Below are positions 54,701 to 63,358 of a stretch of DNA of 64,000 bases, piece after piece (positions within the stretch are counted from its first letter, which is position 1; the number at the start of each line of letters is the position of its first letter). Origin of the DNA: an uncultured Desulfobacter sp. (lineage in GTDB: Bacteria; Desulfobacterota; Desulfobacteria; Desulfobacterales; Desulfobacteraceae); contig NZ_OY762614.1 in the NCBI RefSeq assembly GCF_963666145.1, forward strand, positions 3,772,501 to 3,836,500, written 5' to 3'. A program made the translations under genes and the position numbers. The notes under the pieces were generated by a model that was not told the origin of the DNA, did no database searches, and saw nothing but the letters and a program-made list of their open reading frames with translations.

Positions 54701-57507
54701 TTAATGTCTTGTCAGTTCGGTTTTCACGGCCAGTCCGATTTTTTCCAAGGTATAGGGTTTTTTAACGTATTCTCCGGCGCCCAGCCTCTGGGCCTCTTTG
54801 ATGCGGTCTGTTTCTGAAAATCCGCTGGCAATGATGGCCCGTTGCTTTGGATGAAATTTCAGAATCTGTTTGTATGTATCCAGACCGTCTATCCCGGGGG
54901 CCATGATCATGTCCAGAATGATCAGGTCCGCCGTGTTTTTCTGCATGTATGCCACGGCCTCTTCGCCACTTGAAACGGCATCAACGCAGTATCCCAATTT
55001 TGCGAGCAGGGCCGATGCAATTTCTATTTGTTGTGAAATGTCATCAACAATCAGAATTTTTTCGTTGTTGCCCATGTAATCATCAATTAACGGGGTTTCG
55101 TCTTTTTCCGCCTCTTTCCTTGTCACCGGAAAAAAGAGGGAAAATTGGCTTCCTTGGCCTTGTTGGCTTTCAACATTGATGTAACCGCCATGGTCCTTAA
55201 CCGTCCCCCATACCACCGCCATCCCCAGACCTGTGCCGCTTCTTCCCATGGTCTTTTTGGTATAAAACGGCTCAAAAATTTTTTCTATATCCTCGTTGCT
55301 GATGCCTGATCCGTTATCGGTCACGTTCAGGATAACATAATCTCCTTCCCGAACTTCGTCATATCCTTCTATGCATGTATCAATGTAACGGTTTTTTGTG
55401 GAAATGCAAACCTGCCCCTGGTCATCTGCTAAAGACTCCACGGCATTTGAGACCAGATTCATAATCGTTTTGGACAGATGAACCGGTGACCCCATGATGT
55501 TTAAAAGATCATCCTGAAGATCGGTCTTAAACGCCGCATTGGGATAAACGACTTTAATTTCTTATATTCCGGGGATGTCAGATAGTCGTTAATCAGATCG
55601 TTTAAATTGACAACTTTGGAGACGGCAACCCCTCTTCTTGCCAGTGTCAGCAAATCCTGTACAATTGCGGCGGCCTTTTTCCCGGAATTCTGGATGGTTA
55701 AAATGGGTTTGCGCAAATCACTGTCTTCGGGCAGATTCATTAAAAGTAAATCCGGGTAGGTGACAAGGCCGGTCAGGACGTTGTTGAGATCGTGTGCGAC
55801 ACCGCCTGCCAATGTGCCGATGGCTTCCATTTTTTCAGCACGCTGAAGCCGGGCTTCGAGCTCTTTTTTCTGTGCCTGAGCTGTTTTTTGTTCGGACAGG
55901 TCTCTGATCGCAGCCATCCTTACCTCATGTCCGTTATAATTCATGGGCCTGACCCTGATCTCGACCGGAAAGGTGCTTCCGTCTTTTTTCATGCATGTGA
56001 CTTCGTAGGGGCCGAATTGTTGGGCGTCGACTTTATGCTGCATCATATCCACTGAATCGGGTGCCACCAGCACACGCAGAATATTTTTATCTGCCAGTTC
56101 GGTGCGGGTATAGCCTACCATTTTATAGAACTGCTCATTGGCCTGGACGATACTGCCGTTATCATGCAAAACAATGCCTTCAAATGTTGCATGGGATAAC
56201 TTTCGGAACCGTTCCTCACTTTCCCGAAGCGCTCTGTCCGTGCGTTTCCGGTCATCCACCATTTGATTGGATAACTCCGCCAGGGTCCGGAATTCGGAAA
56301 AAGGGATCTCCAGGGGATTTATTTTTTCATTTGAAGCGGCACTCTTTTTAAAAAAATCTGCGAAGATACCGATGCCTTTTTCAATATTTCGCAAAAAATA
56401 ACGGAGAATGAGAATGGTAATTAAAATGGAAAGTGCGAAAAGAGATAAGATAAAGGTTATTTGTTCCCTGACGCCTGTTAAATAGGCGTTAAGTTTTTCA
56501 TTGATGACTTTTTCAACATCGTCCATATATACGCCTGTGCCGATAATCCAGCCCCAGTCATTAAAGGCTTTGGCAAAACCCAGCTTGGGTGCTTCAACGC
56601 CTGAACTTGGTTTTTTCCACACATAGTTGACATAGACCCCTTCCGGGGCAGAAGCGGCCGATAAAAGTCTGCGGTTGATTTTGACGCCGTTGGGATCAGT
56701 GACGTCAATCATATTTTGGCCGATATACCGGGGTGCAATATGACTGACATAGGTGCCGTCATATGTGAAAACAAAAATATATCCGTCTTTCCCAAATCTG
56801 ATACTTGATATCCTTTCCAGAACCTCCTTTTTTATCTCCTTTTCCATATCATCTACGTATTCACCTGTGCCGATACACCAGTTCAGCGGTTCAAAGCGTT
56901 TAACAAATGAGATTTTGGGGAAGTTTTCTCCTTGCATGTCAGGTTTTGTCCAGAAATATTCATAAAAGCCCTCTCCCTTCTCTTTGGCAATTTGGATCAT
57001 CTCTTTAATGACATATTGGCCCCGGCTGTCTTGTATATTATTTGCCGCTCTGGCCGTTGGTTCCGGCCTGTGCGTCAGCAGTTCTTCGGTGCCGGTCAAG
57101 GATGTGGCAAAATAGTAGCCCCTTTGGTCATTATATCGCATGGCACGCAAGGTCTCTTTGACCATATCCGCAAGTTCTTCTGTGGTGTGGGTGTCTTTAA
57201 AGAGATTATAGATATGCGTTGCAAGTGCGTGGGCTTCGTATACCCTGGACTTGATTTGTTCTCTGACTCGTTTGTCGGTTTTGGATTTTTTATACCTGAT
57301 ATATTCGACGGTTTTTTCCACTTCATTTTTTATGAAGCTGCGTTGTGACTCGATGAAACCGCTTCGAAGCTTATCGGCTTCGGCATGAAATTTTTTTTGT
57401 TCCTGGTAAATCCAGAAATAACCCAAAGCGGCAAAGAGCATGAATAAAATAATGGCGGTGCTGATGAAATATATGCCGGCAATGCTTTTGTTTTTGAACA
57501 TTTCCAT
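54701..57507 (-). pseudogene. Hybrid sensor histidine kinase (double Cache-PAS-HisKA-HATPase-REC), frameshifted
   Basis: Two consecutive frames make one kinase of about 935 residues. First frame (57507-55501): membrane helix, two Cache-type sensor modules (GYYFATSLTGTEELLTHRP, GYIFVFTYDGTYVSHIAP), second membrane helix near residue 360, PAS domain, and HisKA with the His in GGVAHDLNNVLTG. The frame is lost at about 55545 after SPEYKKL. The second frame resumes VVYPNAAFKTDLQDD and carries HATPase_c (NLVSNAVESL, DNGSGISNEDIEKIFEPFYT, GTGLGMAVV) and a receiver domain with Asp in IILDMIMAPG. One missing base explains the split. Without read-through the kinase is inactive. Confidence 0.85.
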
Positions 57508-57713
57508 CTCAGATACTTTAACTGGTTTTAAGAAATATTCAGGTCACCATCGTGTGCCTGCCCTCAAAAGCCGATAATCAATTGGAGATGAAGCTTGTCT
57601 TTACGTTCAGGCGTTGTTTTACACCTGAATCCTGCATGTTTTTAAGATCCGGCCAAAGAAAGGCTGCAACATTTAGGCGGCATGGGAACGCCTAAATGCT
57701 GTCATGGTGGATA

Positions 57714-58985
57714 TCAGCTGTGTTGAACGGCAGGCCGCCCAAAGGCTGCGCCCACAAGTTTCCGGTTTCTGGGGCGATAGGTGTTATCCGCTTTTTCTTT
57801 TTGTATGACCGTTTTTAACAATTTGTACATTTTGATATTCTGGGGTTCATCCCGGTAAAACGAATCCCATGCATACTGGAGCAGTTCCTGCAGCCGCTCC
57901 GGGGCCATGTTTTTGGGCTGAAACACCACCTTGTCCGCCGAATATTCATCCCAGTCATAGGATAGAATTCTATTCTGGCGGTTCAACTCGTCCCATGCCT
58001 TTGTGTGGGGGAACGGTGTCAGTACGGTAAATTCAGCCAGGTCAAGATCAATTTCCAGCAGAAAATCGATCAATCGTTTAATGGAGTCTTCGGTGTGGTG
58101 GTCAAGGCCTAGAAGAATGGTGCCCTCCACACCAATGCCGTGGTCATGGTACCGTTTAATTCTGTCCCGGATTAAATCCGAGGTGTCGAATACGGCCTGG
58201 TAAACATACCAGGCGCCAGCCTGGGCTGCCAGATCCAGAACCTTGGGGTCGTTTTCAATGGGGTGGCAGCACCATTTTTTCTTTAACGGGATCATCTCCC
58301 GGAAAAGGTCCAGTTCCCACTGCTTGTCCTGGGCCAGTGAATTGTCTACGATGAAAAGGCGGTTGTTGTCAATGCCGGCCAGCTCTTCAATGGTCTTGTC
58401 GATGGGCCGGGGTCTGAATTTGCGGCCGCCAAGATAGGCCACGGCGCATGGGTAGCAGTTAAACCGGCATCCCCGGGAGGCATGTACCAGATCCACCATC
58501 TGGACGCCTTTGTAGTTGTACAGATCCCGGTCAAGGATGTCCCGCCGGGCAGGACCCACCATCTCAATGGGCGGCTGTGATGACAGATAGTCGTACACCG
58601 GTGCCAGGTTGCCTTTTCTAAGATCCTCAAAGACCTTTTCCATCCGCCCTTCGGCCTCACCGAGAAACACGCTGTCCACCTGGCCTATCATCTGTTCTGC
58701 ATGGAGCATGGTGGCAATGCCCCCGGCAATAACCGGAATCCCTTTGGCCCTGAACTTTTTTGCAATGGCGATGCCCCGGTTTACCTGGATGGTGAGCATC
58801 ATGGAGATTGCAACCACATCCACCTGTTCGTCAAAGTCAATGGTCTGGACGTTTTCATCAACGAACTCGACCTCGATATAATCGGGCAGGGCTGCGGCAA
58901 ATACAACAGGCCCATGGGGAGGGAGATGAAATTCGGTTTGCCGGTCAAGTTTGGTCCATTTGGGGTAAATCAGTTTCAGCTTCAT
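57714..58985 (-). CDS. B12-binding-domain radical SAM enzyme
   Basis: 423 residues. The N-terminal about 130 residues form a cobalamin-binding Rossmann-like domain (DVVAISMMLTIQVNRGIAIAKKFRAKGIPVIAGG). The radical SAM cluster motif is CRFNCYPC, followed by VDLVHASRG just before and typical TIM-barrel strands after. The last 15 residues (GAAFGRPAVQHS) look like translated repeat DNA. Relatives perform methylations, ring closures or oxidative steps on lipids (HpnJ, BchE). Its start overlaps the stop of the DUF3261-like lipoprotein gene by 4 bases, placing it in the polyene export/reduction operon. Its reaction is unknown. Confidence 0.85.
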   Translation of the reverse strand: MKLKLIYPKWTKLDRQTEFHLPPHGPVVFAAALPDYIEVEFVDENVQTIDFDEQVDVVAISMMLTIQVNRGIAIAKKFRAKGIPVIAGGIATMLHAEQMIGQVDSVFLGEAEGRMEKVFEDLRKGNLAPVYDYLSSQPPIEMVGPARRDILDRDLYNYKGVQMVDLVHASRGCRFNCYPCAVAYLGGRKFRPRPIDKTIEELAGIDNNRLFIVDNSLAQDKQWELDLFREMIPLKKKWCCHPIENDPKVLDLAAQAGAWYVYQAVFDTSDLIRDRIKRYHDHGIGVEGTILLGLDHHTEDSIKRLIDFLLEIDLDLAEFTVLTPFPHTKAWDELNRQNRILSYDWDEYSADKVVFQPKNMAPERLQELLQYAWDSFYRDEPQNIKMYKLLKTVIQKEKADNTYRPRNRKLVGAAFGRPAVQHS

Positions 58986-59704
58986 TTATGCTCACCGCGC
59001 AGGTTGGTGTCAGGTATTAAATTTGCGTCTGTCAGGGTCATGGTTAATGTGTACCGTGATGGAAATGCCGCTGTCAAGATTATAGACTTCGGGAAAATAA
59101 AAGGGCGGCTGTTTGTGGGGCTTTGGGGGAATAGATATTCAACCCTGCGCTTGATCCCATGGCTTGGGGTTCTTAGGTTCTGGGTCCAAACTGTTCTGTC
59201 CGGGGATGAGACAATGTCCAATGTCCCGCCGTCAGGCTCTGAGAATCTTAAAATGCTGCTTTTATTTTCAAGTGTTCCCTGAGTCTTAAATGTTGTCCCC
59301 CGGGGTTTGAAAAAAATCAGTTCAATGTCCGATATAAGGCCCTGGGCAAGCGCCTGGCTGTCAAAAGGGGGAATGGCCCGGTGAATGGTGAACCGGTCAC
59401 TGGTGTGGTCCGCTTCAAAAAGAACCAGACCTTCCAGGGTCATGATCACACAATGGATGGCTTGCTGCCGGGGGTGGATATTGACAACACCCATGAGCAT
59501 GGCCGAATGGCCGCCCTGCATGGTCAACTCCAGGGCGTGGACAAACTGGACGGCCTCGGACGGGAACAGCAGGTCTAACTCCCGGGAAACCATCTGCGCG
59601 TCAGGGGCATTGTCCAGGGGGATAATGGTCGGCAGACCGGCGCACCCGGCAATGATCAAAAAAATAAATGCAAAAAGATATTGCAGAGTCGTTTTTCGTC
59701 TCAT
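58982..59704 (-). CDS. DUF3261-like lipoprotein of the polyene export group
   Basis: 240 residues. Lipobox IIAGC with the Cys near residue 21, then a LolB-like beta-rich body (MLMGVVNIHPRQQAIHCVIMTLEGLVLFEADHT). Lipoproteins of this type next to a LolA-like protein are standard in aryl polyene clusters and are thought to receive the product at the outer membrane. ATG overlaps the LolA-like gene stop; its stop overlaps the radical SAM gene start, so the three are translated together. Confidence 0.75.
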   Translation of the reverse strand: MRRKTTLQYLFAFIFLIIAGCAGLPTIIPLDNAPDAQMVSRELDLLFPSEAVQFVHALELTMQGGHSAMLMGVVNIHPRQQAIHCVIMTLEGLVLFEADHTSDRFTIHRAIPPFDSQALAQGLISDIELIFFKPRGTTFKTQGTLENKSSILRFSEPDGGTLDIVSSPDRTVWTQNLRTPSHGIKRRVEYLFPQSPTNSRPFIFPKSIILTAAFPSRYTLTMTLTDANLIPDTNLRGEHK

Positions 59705-60330
59705 TTGGGGGCTGCAAACGCATCTGGGGCAATGGGTTGATTGAGTTGTACGTTTTCAAATCGAAGCCGGGTATAGGAGTCCTGATTCTCGCGGATAACG
59801 ACCTCTTTAAACACACCCGGCTGTTCGGACAATACCAAAACAATGTCCTGGATAAAATGGGTCATGGCCTTGTCCTTGGGCGTCAGGATGATTTGACCCG
59901 GCGCCGGCGTCTCTTCAACTATTGCATCAAACACGCTGGTGCTGAAATTGCCTTTCAGCCATTGGCTGATCTCATCCATGACAACCGTCATGGCCCCCAT
60001 GGCCGCGGCATTGTCCCGGACAAAGGTGTCGTCTTTGCGTATATATCGAGAAACACTTTTGGCCTGCATGATGAGGATATTTTGAATGGGTTCCCGGTAT
60101 TCAAACCTTAGTTTGTCCGGGCTTTTGAATCGGATAATGCCCTTTGATATCAACGGTTTGACTATGATCTTCATGTGCTTTTCCTGGATAAAATCGGCGC
60201 TGATGGATCGAATGGTGCCGGCGGCTTTCTGGATATCCGTCATGGATGCTGCGCTTGCCCCGGCCGAAAACACAACGGCCATGAGCATGGTAACCGCCGC
60301 TTCCAGGATAAGTCTTTTTGCCATCGCCAT
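59701..60330 (-). CDS. LolA-like outer-membrane lipid/lipoprotein carrier
   Basis: 209 residues, signal peptide ending GASA-A. The LolA fold is evident: SISADFIQEKHMKIIVKPLISKGIIRFKSPDKLRFEYREP, then a run of beta strands to a C-terminal RLRFENVQLNQP. In aryl polyene clusters this protein is believed to ferry the amphiphilic polyene across the periplasm. It starts within the stop codon of the ketoreductase (1-base overlap); a second ATG two codons on is an alternative. Confidence 0.85.
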   Translation of the reverse strand: MAMAKRLILEAAVTMLMAVVFSAGASAASMTDIQKAAGTIRSISADFIQEKHMKIIVKPLISKGIIRFKSPDKLRFEYREPIQNILIMQAKSVSRYIRKDDTFVRDNAAAMGAMTVVMDEISQWLKGNFSTSVFDAIVEETPAPGQIILTPKDKAMTHFIQDIVLVLSEQPGVFKEVVIRENQDSYTRLRFENVQLNQPIAPDAFAAPK

Positions 60331-61067
60331 TAAAACATGCCGCCGTTCACCGAGATCACCTGGCCGGTGACGTAGGATGCGTCATCCGAACACAAGAACT
60401 TTACCACCCGGGCCACCTCTTCGGGACGGCCCACCCGGGCCATGGGAATCATGGTTTTGATATTATCCATGGGCAGATTTTTGGTCATATCGGTTTCAAT
60501 GAGCCCAGGTGCCACAACATTGACCCGGATGCCGATGCGTGCCACTTCGGATGCAACGCTGCGGGTAGCACCGATGAGCCCTGCCTTGGCCGCACTGTAA
60601 TTGGCCTGTCCCCGGTTGCCTGTCAAACCGGACAAGGACGCAATGGAGACAACAGCACCGTACTTCTGGCGAACCATTTTTTTCAGGATCGGTTTTGTCA
60701 TATTGAAAAAGCCGTCAAGGCTGGTGCGGATGACCTCGTCCCAGCTCTCTTCTTTCATCATGATGAACAGGCCGTCTTTCACAATCCCGGCATTGTTAAC
60801 CAGGACGTCAATGGTGTCGCATCGATCCACGATATGGTCAATTGCGGCTTGGGACTGTTCTTTGTCCGCCACATCGAACTGCATGATCTCTCCGTCGGCA
60901 CCGGCGGCCCGGACCTGGTCAAGGGTCTGGCCGGCCCCTTCTTTGTCCGAGTGGTAATTGATAAAGGTATAATACCCCTGGCCTGCAAGCTCAATGGCGA
61001 TGGCCCGGCCGATCCCCCGGCTTGCCCCTGTGATGACGGCGGTTTTTGTATCTATTTTCTGGGACAT
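60330..61067 (-). CDS. FabG-like 3-ketoacyl-ACP reductase
   Basis: 245 residues, short-chain dehydrogenase. Cofactor motif TGASRGIGRAIAIE, NNAG (LVNNAGIVKDG), catalytic Ser and Tyr-x3-Lys in SIASLSGLTGNRGQANYSAAKAG, and the C-terminal FLCSDDASYVTGQVISVNGG. It supplies the ketoreduction of each polyene elongation round. It lies between the dehydratase (56 bases upstream) and the LolA-like gene. Confidence 0.9.
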   Translation of the reverse strand: MSQKIDTKTAVITGASRGIGRAIAIELAGQGYYTFINYHSDKEGAGQTLDQVRAAGADGEIMQFDVADKEQSQAAIDHIVDRCDTIDVLVNNAGIVKDGLFIMMKEESWDEVIRTSLDGFFNMTKPILKKMVRQKYGAVVSIASLSGLTGNRGQANYSAAKAGLIGATRSVASEVARIGIRVNVVAPGLIETDMTKNLPMDNIKTMIPMARVGRPEEVARVVKFLCSDDASYVTGQVISVNGGMF

Positions 61068-61123
61068 GGAATCTATCCTAATTGGTTTTTATCGTTTAAT
61101 GATTCTTCTATCGGGTCTGGTTT

Positions 61124-61549
61124 TTATGCCGACACAAGCTGCAATATGACCTCTGCAGCAACGGTGTCATTCAAGGTTATCGTTCCGGTAACCTCCCGGA
61201 AATCTTCAAAGGCGAAGCTGTTCCGGGTCCGGGTGATAAGGGTGGCACCCACAGGAAGGCTGTCCAGATGAAACACGGCGGATTTAACACCGGCAATCCA
61301 TCCCATGTTGCCGTCTTCCTTTCCCCGGGTCTGCAGACGCTTGATACTGTTGTTTATCCCGGCGGTCTGGGCCGCAAGTTCCACCATGATAATGGGGCTT
61401 GCCGATCCCGAGCAGACAAGGGGCCAACGATCCGATACCACGGCACTGGATACGGTTACGGACTCATCTACTTCAAGAATCTGTTCAATCAGAAGCATCC
61501 GGTTCCGGTGGGGAAGAAGATCTTTGATGGGGATTTTTTTTGGATCCAT
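61124..61549 (-). CDS. Hot-dog beta-hydroxyacyl-ACP dehydratase (polyene type)
   Basis: 141 residues. The motif LLPHRNRMLLIEQI is that of FabZ-like and aryl-polyene dehydratases, and SASPIIMVELAAQTAG matches the central hot-dog helix with an acidic residue. It removes water to give the trans double bond of each polyene unit. First gene of the five-gene minus-strand operon. Confidence 0.85.
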   Translation of the reverse strand: MDPKKIPIKDLLPHRNRMLLIEQILEVDESVTVSSAVVSDRWPLVCSGSASPIIMVELAAQTAGINNSIKRLQTRGKEDGNMGWIAGVKSAVFHLDSLPVGATLITRTRNSFAFEDFREVTGTITLNDTVAAEVILQLVSA

Positions 61550-61776
61550 TGGGTGTCCTAAATCTTAATTAATATCTTGCGATCCTAAACCGTTTTGTCG
61601 ACATAAAAGTATAAAACTATACCGGCTTTTCATGATGGTGTAAAGTTTCAAAAAAAGCCATGATCCCTGATCAACGCACCTTTCTTGGTTTGCAGTTGTG
61701 TTTCTTAATCTGATTTTGTAGGATAGCCACGTCGATTGACTTTGACGCTGTCAACAAAACAATTCAAGGGGTTCTT

Positions 61777-62217
61777 ATGTATAGAAAATCAATTTTTATT
61801 TTGATGGTGGTATGCTCGTTTTTTTTGAACTGCGCCATGTTTTCGCCTAAAAATTTTTATTACGTTGTATTTGAAAATAATCCCAATGTTGAAAATACTA
61901 AAATTTATTCAAAGGGCATAGAGATCGGAAAAATCCTGGACCAGGACCTCAGCAAAGAAAATAAACTGATTTTAACCATTGCCATAAACAGCGACTACAA
62001 AGAATTAATCCGGTCCGATACCGTCTTTTACGGGGATGATAAGTCTCTGTTAATTCAGGTGTCCAATGCGGATGCCAAGGTTTTACCCGAAAAATCATTC
62101 ATTCTCGGATTTGCGTCCCAAACCGAACTTGCCTGGTTCAAAACCAAAAATACGTTCAAAGAATTTTCAGCAGCAGCCGAAAAACAAATCCGGGAAATAG
62201 TGGAATCCTTTAAGTAA
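61777..62217 (+). CDS. Small lipoprotein with MCE/MlaD-like domain
   Basis: 146 residues. Lipobox FFLNC (Cys about 19). The body YYVVFENNPNVENTKIYSKGIEIGKI resembles the start of an MCE domain (V-x-G-x-x-V-G-K-V pattern), followed by beta strands (LTIAINSDYKELIRSDTVFYG) and a C-terminal helix. MCE domains bind lipids in transport systems. No Mla ABC genes are adjacent. Family call is tentative; that it is a lipoprotein is likely. Confidence 0.65.
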   Translation: MYRKSIFILMVVCSFFLNCAMFSPKNFYYVVFENNPNVENTKIYSKGIEIGKILDQDLSKENKLILTIAINSDYKELIRSDTVFYGDDKSLLIQVSNADAKVLPEKSFILGFASQTELAWFKTKNTFKEFSAAAEKQIREIVESFK

Positions 62218-62567
62218 ACAAGCGCCTTTCTTTTTGTCTCCTAGCGCCCAATCCCGTTTGATTTTACAGTGAATAAGGATTATTATATTACCAGCATTCA
62301 AAAGGAATGCAGGGATTGGCTCTCTGGGTTCTATTTTCGTCCACCTCATAGTTATTTCATAAAATGATCTCCGGGCTGACTTGGTCGCTCAAATCCGGTT
62401 CACCCTCAACGAAACACGATGGTCATTTAAGCTTTTATTACGGGAAGTTTTCATAAATGAAAGAAAAGGTTTGGATGACAAAATTTTTCAGACCTTCCGG
62501 ACGAAGTTAAAGCCATGCCCGAACGTTGATTTATCTAACCCCGGCATGCCCGGGAAAGGAGGGTTCC
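62218..62567. other. Intergenic region, no gene recognised
   Basis: About 350 bases between the lipoprotein gene and the kinase-like gene. A short open stretch (62381-62575) has no ribosome binding site and no recognisable content. The strong Shine-Dalgarno of the next gene is at its right end. Confidence 0.4.
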
Positions 62568-63227
62568 ATGAATAGGTCCATTCACAAACTTATTGACGAG
62601 CAGGTCAAGCGGTGGGAAATGCAAAAAAAGCAGGATGTAAAACCTGTGGATACCTGCCGGGTGATCACGATTTCAAGGGAACGCGGCAGCCATGGACAGC
62701 AGGTGGCAGAAGCACTTGCCCAGGCCCTGGGCTTTGATCTGTTTCACCATGAAATCCTTGAAAGCATGATCAAAGAGACCCAGAATGCGAAGGTACTGCT
62801 CGAAACCCTTGATGAGAAGGGGATGAATATCGTGGAAGATCTGGTTGCCGCACTGGTCCACGAACATCATCTGTGGCCCGACGAATATTCAAAAGCCCTG
62901 CTTCGGGTGCTCAATACCATCGGCCGACACGGCAATGCCGTTATTCTCGGCAGGGGAGCCAATTTTGCCTTGAAAAACATTAACGCGTTAAAGGTGAGAA
63001 TCGTTGCCCCCGATGCCCTACGCCGCAAAGTGGTACAGCATGAGCAGGACCTGAACACGGAAGATGCTCAGAAAATGATGGTCAGCACCGATGCCAACAG
63101 GACCGCCTTTATCCGGCGGTACTTTAATGCGGATACCGAGGACCCGGCTAACTATGATCTGGTTTTAAATACCGGGACCCTGTCCGTGGAAAAGGCGGTC
63201 AGCATTATCCAGTCGGCACTGGCATAG
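62568..63227 (+). CDS. Cytidylate-kinase-like family protein
   Basis: 219 residues from the ATG preceded by AAAGGAGGG. The N-terminal nucleotide-binding part VITISRERGSHGQQVAEALAQALG replaces a classic P-loop, as usual in this family (PF13189-like), and GRHGNAVILGRGANF plus RIVAPDALRRKVV follow. Similar proteins are widespread in Desulfobacterota; the physiological substrate is unknown. A terminator follows. Confidence 0.85.
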   Translation: MNRSIHKLIDEQVKRWEMQKKQDVKPVDTCRVITISRERGSHGQQVAEALAQALGFDLFHHEILESMIKETQNAKVLLETLDEKGMNIVEDLVAALVHEHHLWPDEYSKALLRVLNTIGRHGNAVILGRGANFALKNINALKVRIVAPDALRRKVVQHEQDLNTEDAQKMMVSTDANRTAFIRRYFNADTEDPANYDLVLNTGTLSVEKAVSIIQSALA

Positions 63228-63276
63228 GTCTTTTTGTTGTAAGACCGGGACATACGCCGCACGAAAAAATGACGGA

Positions 63277-63301
63277 GGGGATTGGAAAGCTTCCAATCCC
63301 C
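63277..63301. terminator. Intrinsic terminator
   Basis: Perfect 11-bp stem GGGGATTGGAA / TTCCAATCCCC around a 3-base centre, followed by TTTGTGTCTT. It lies between the converging kinase-like and suf genes. Confidence 0.85.
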
Positions 63302-63358
63302 TTTGTGTCTTACCCCCAATTGGAGCGATGGCCAAATCAGCCTGTCATCCCAATTCCT

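Noticed and set aside
60318..61271. 317-residue open frame on the plus strand opposite fabG
   Set aside because: Long only because the codon pattern of the fabG-like gene leaves the opposite strand open; His/Cys-rich, no family pattern.
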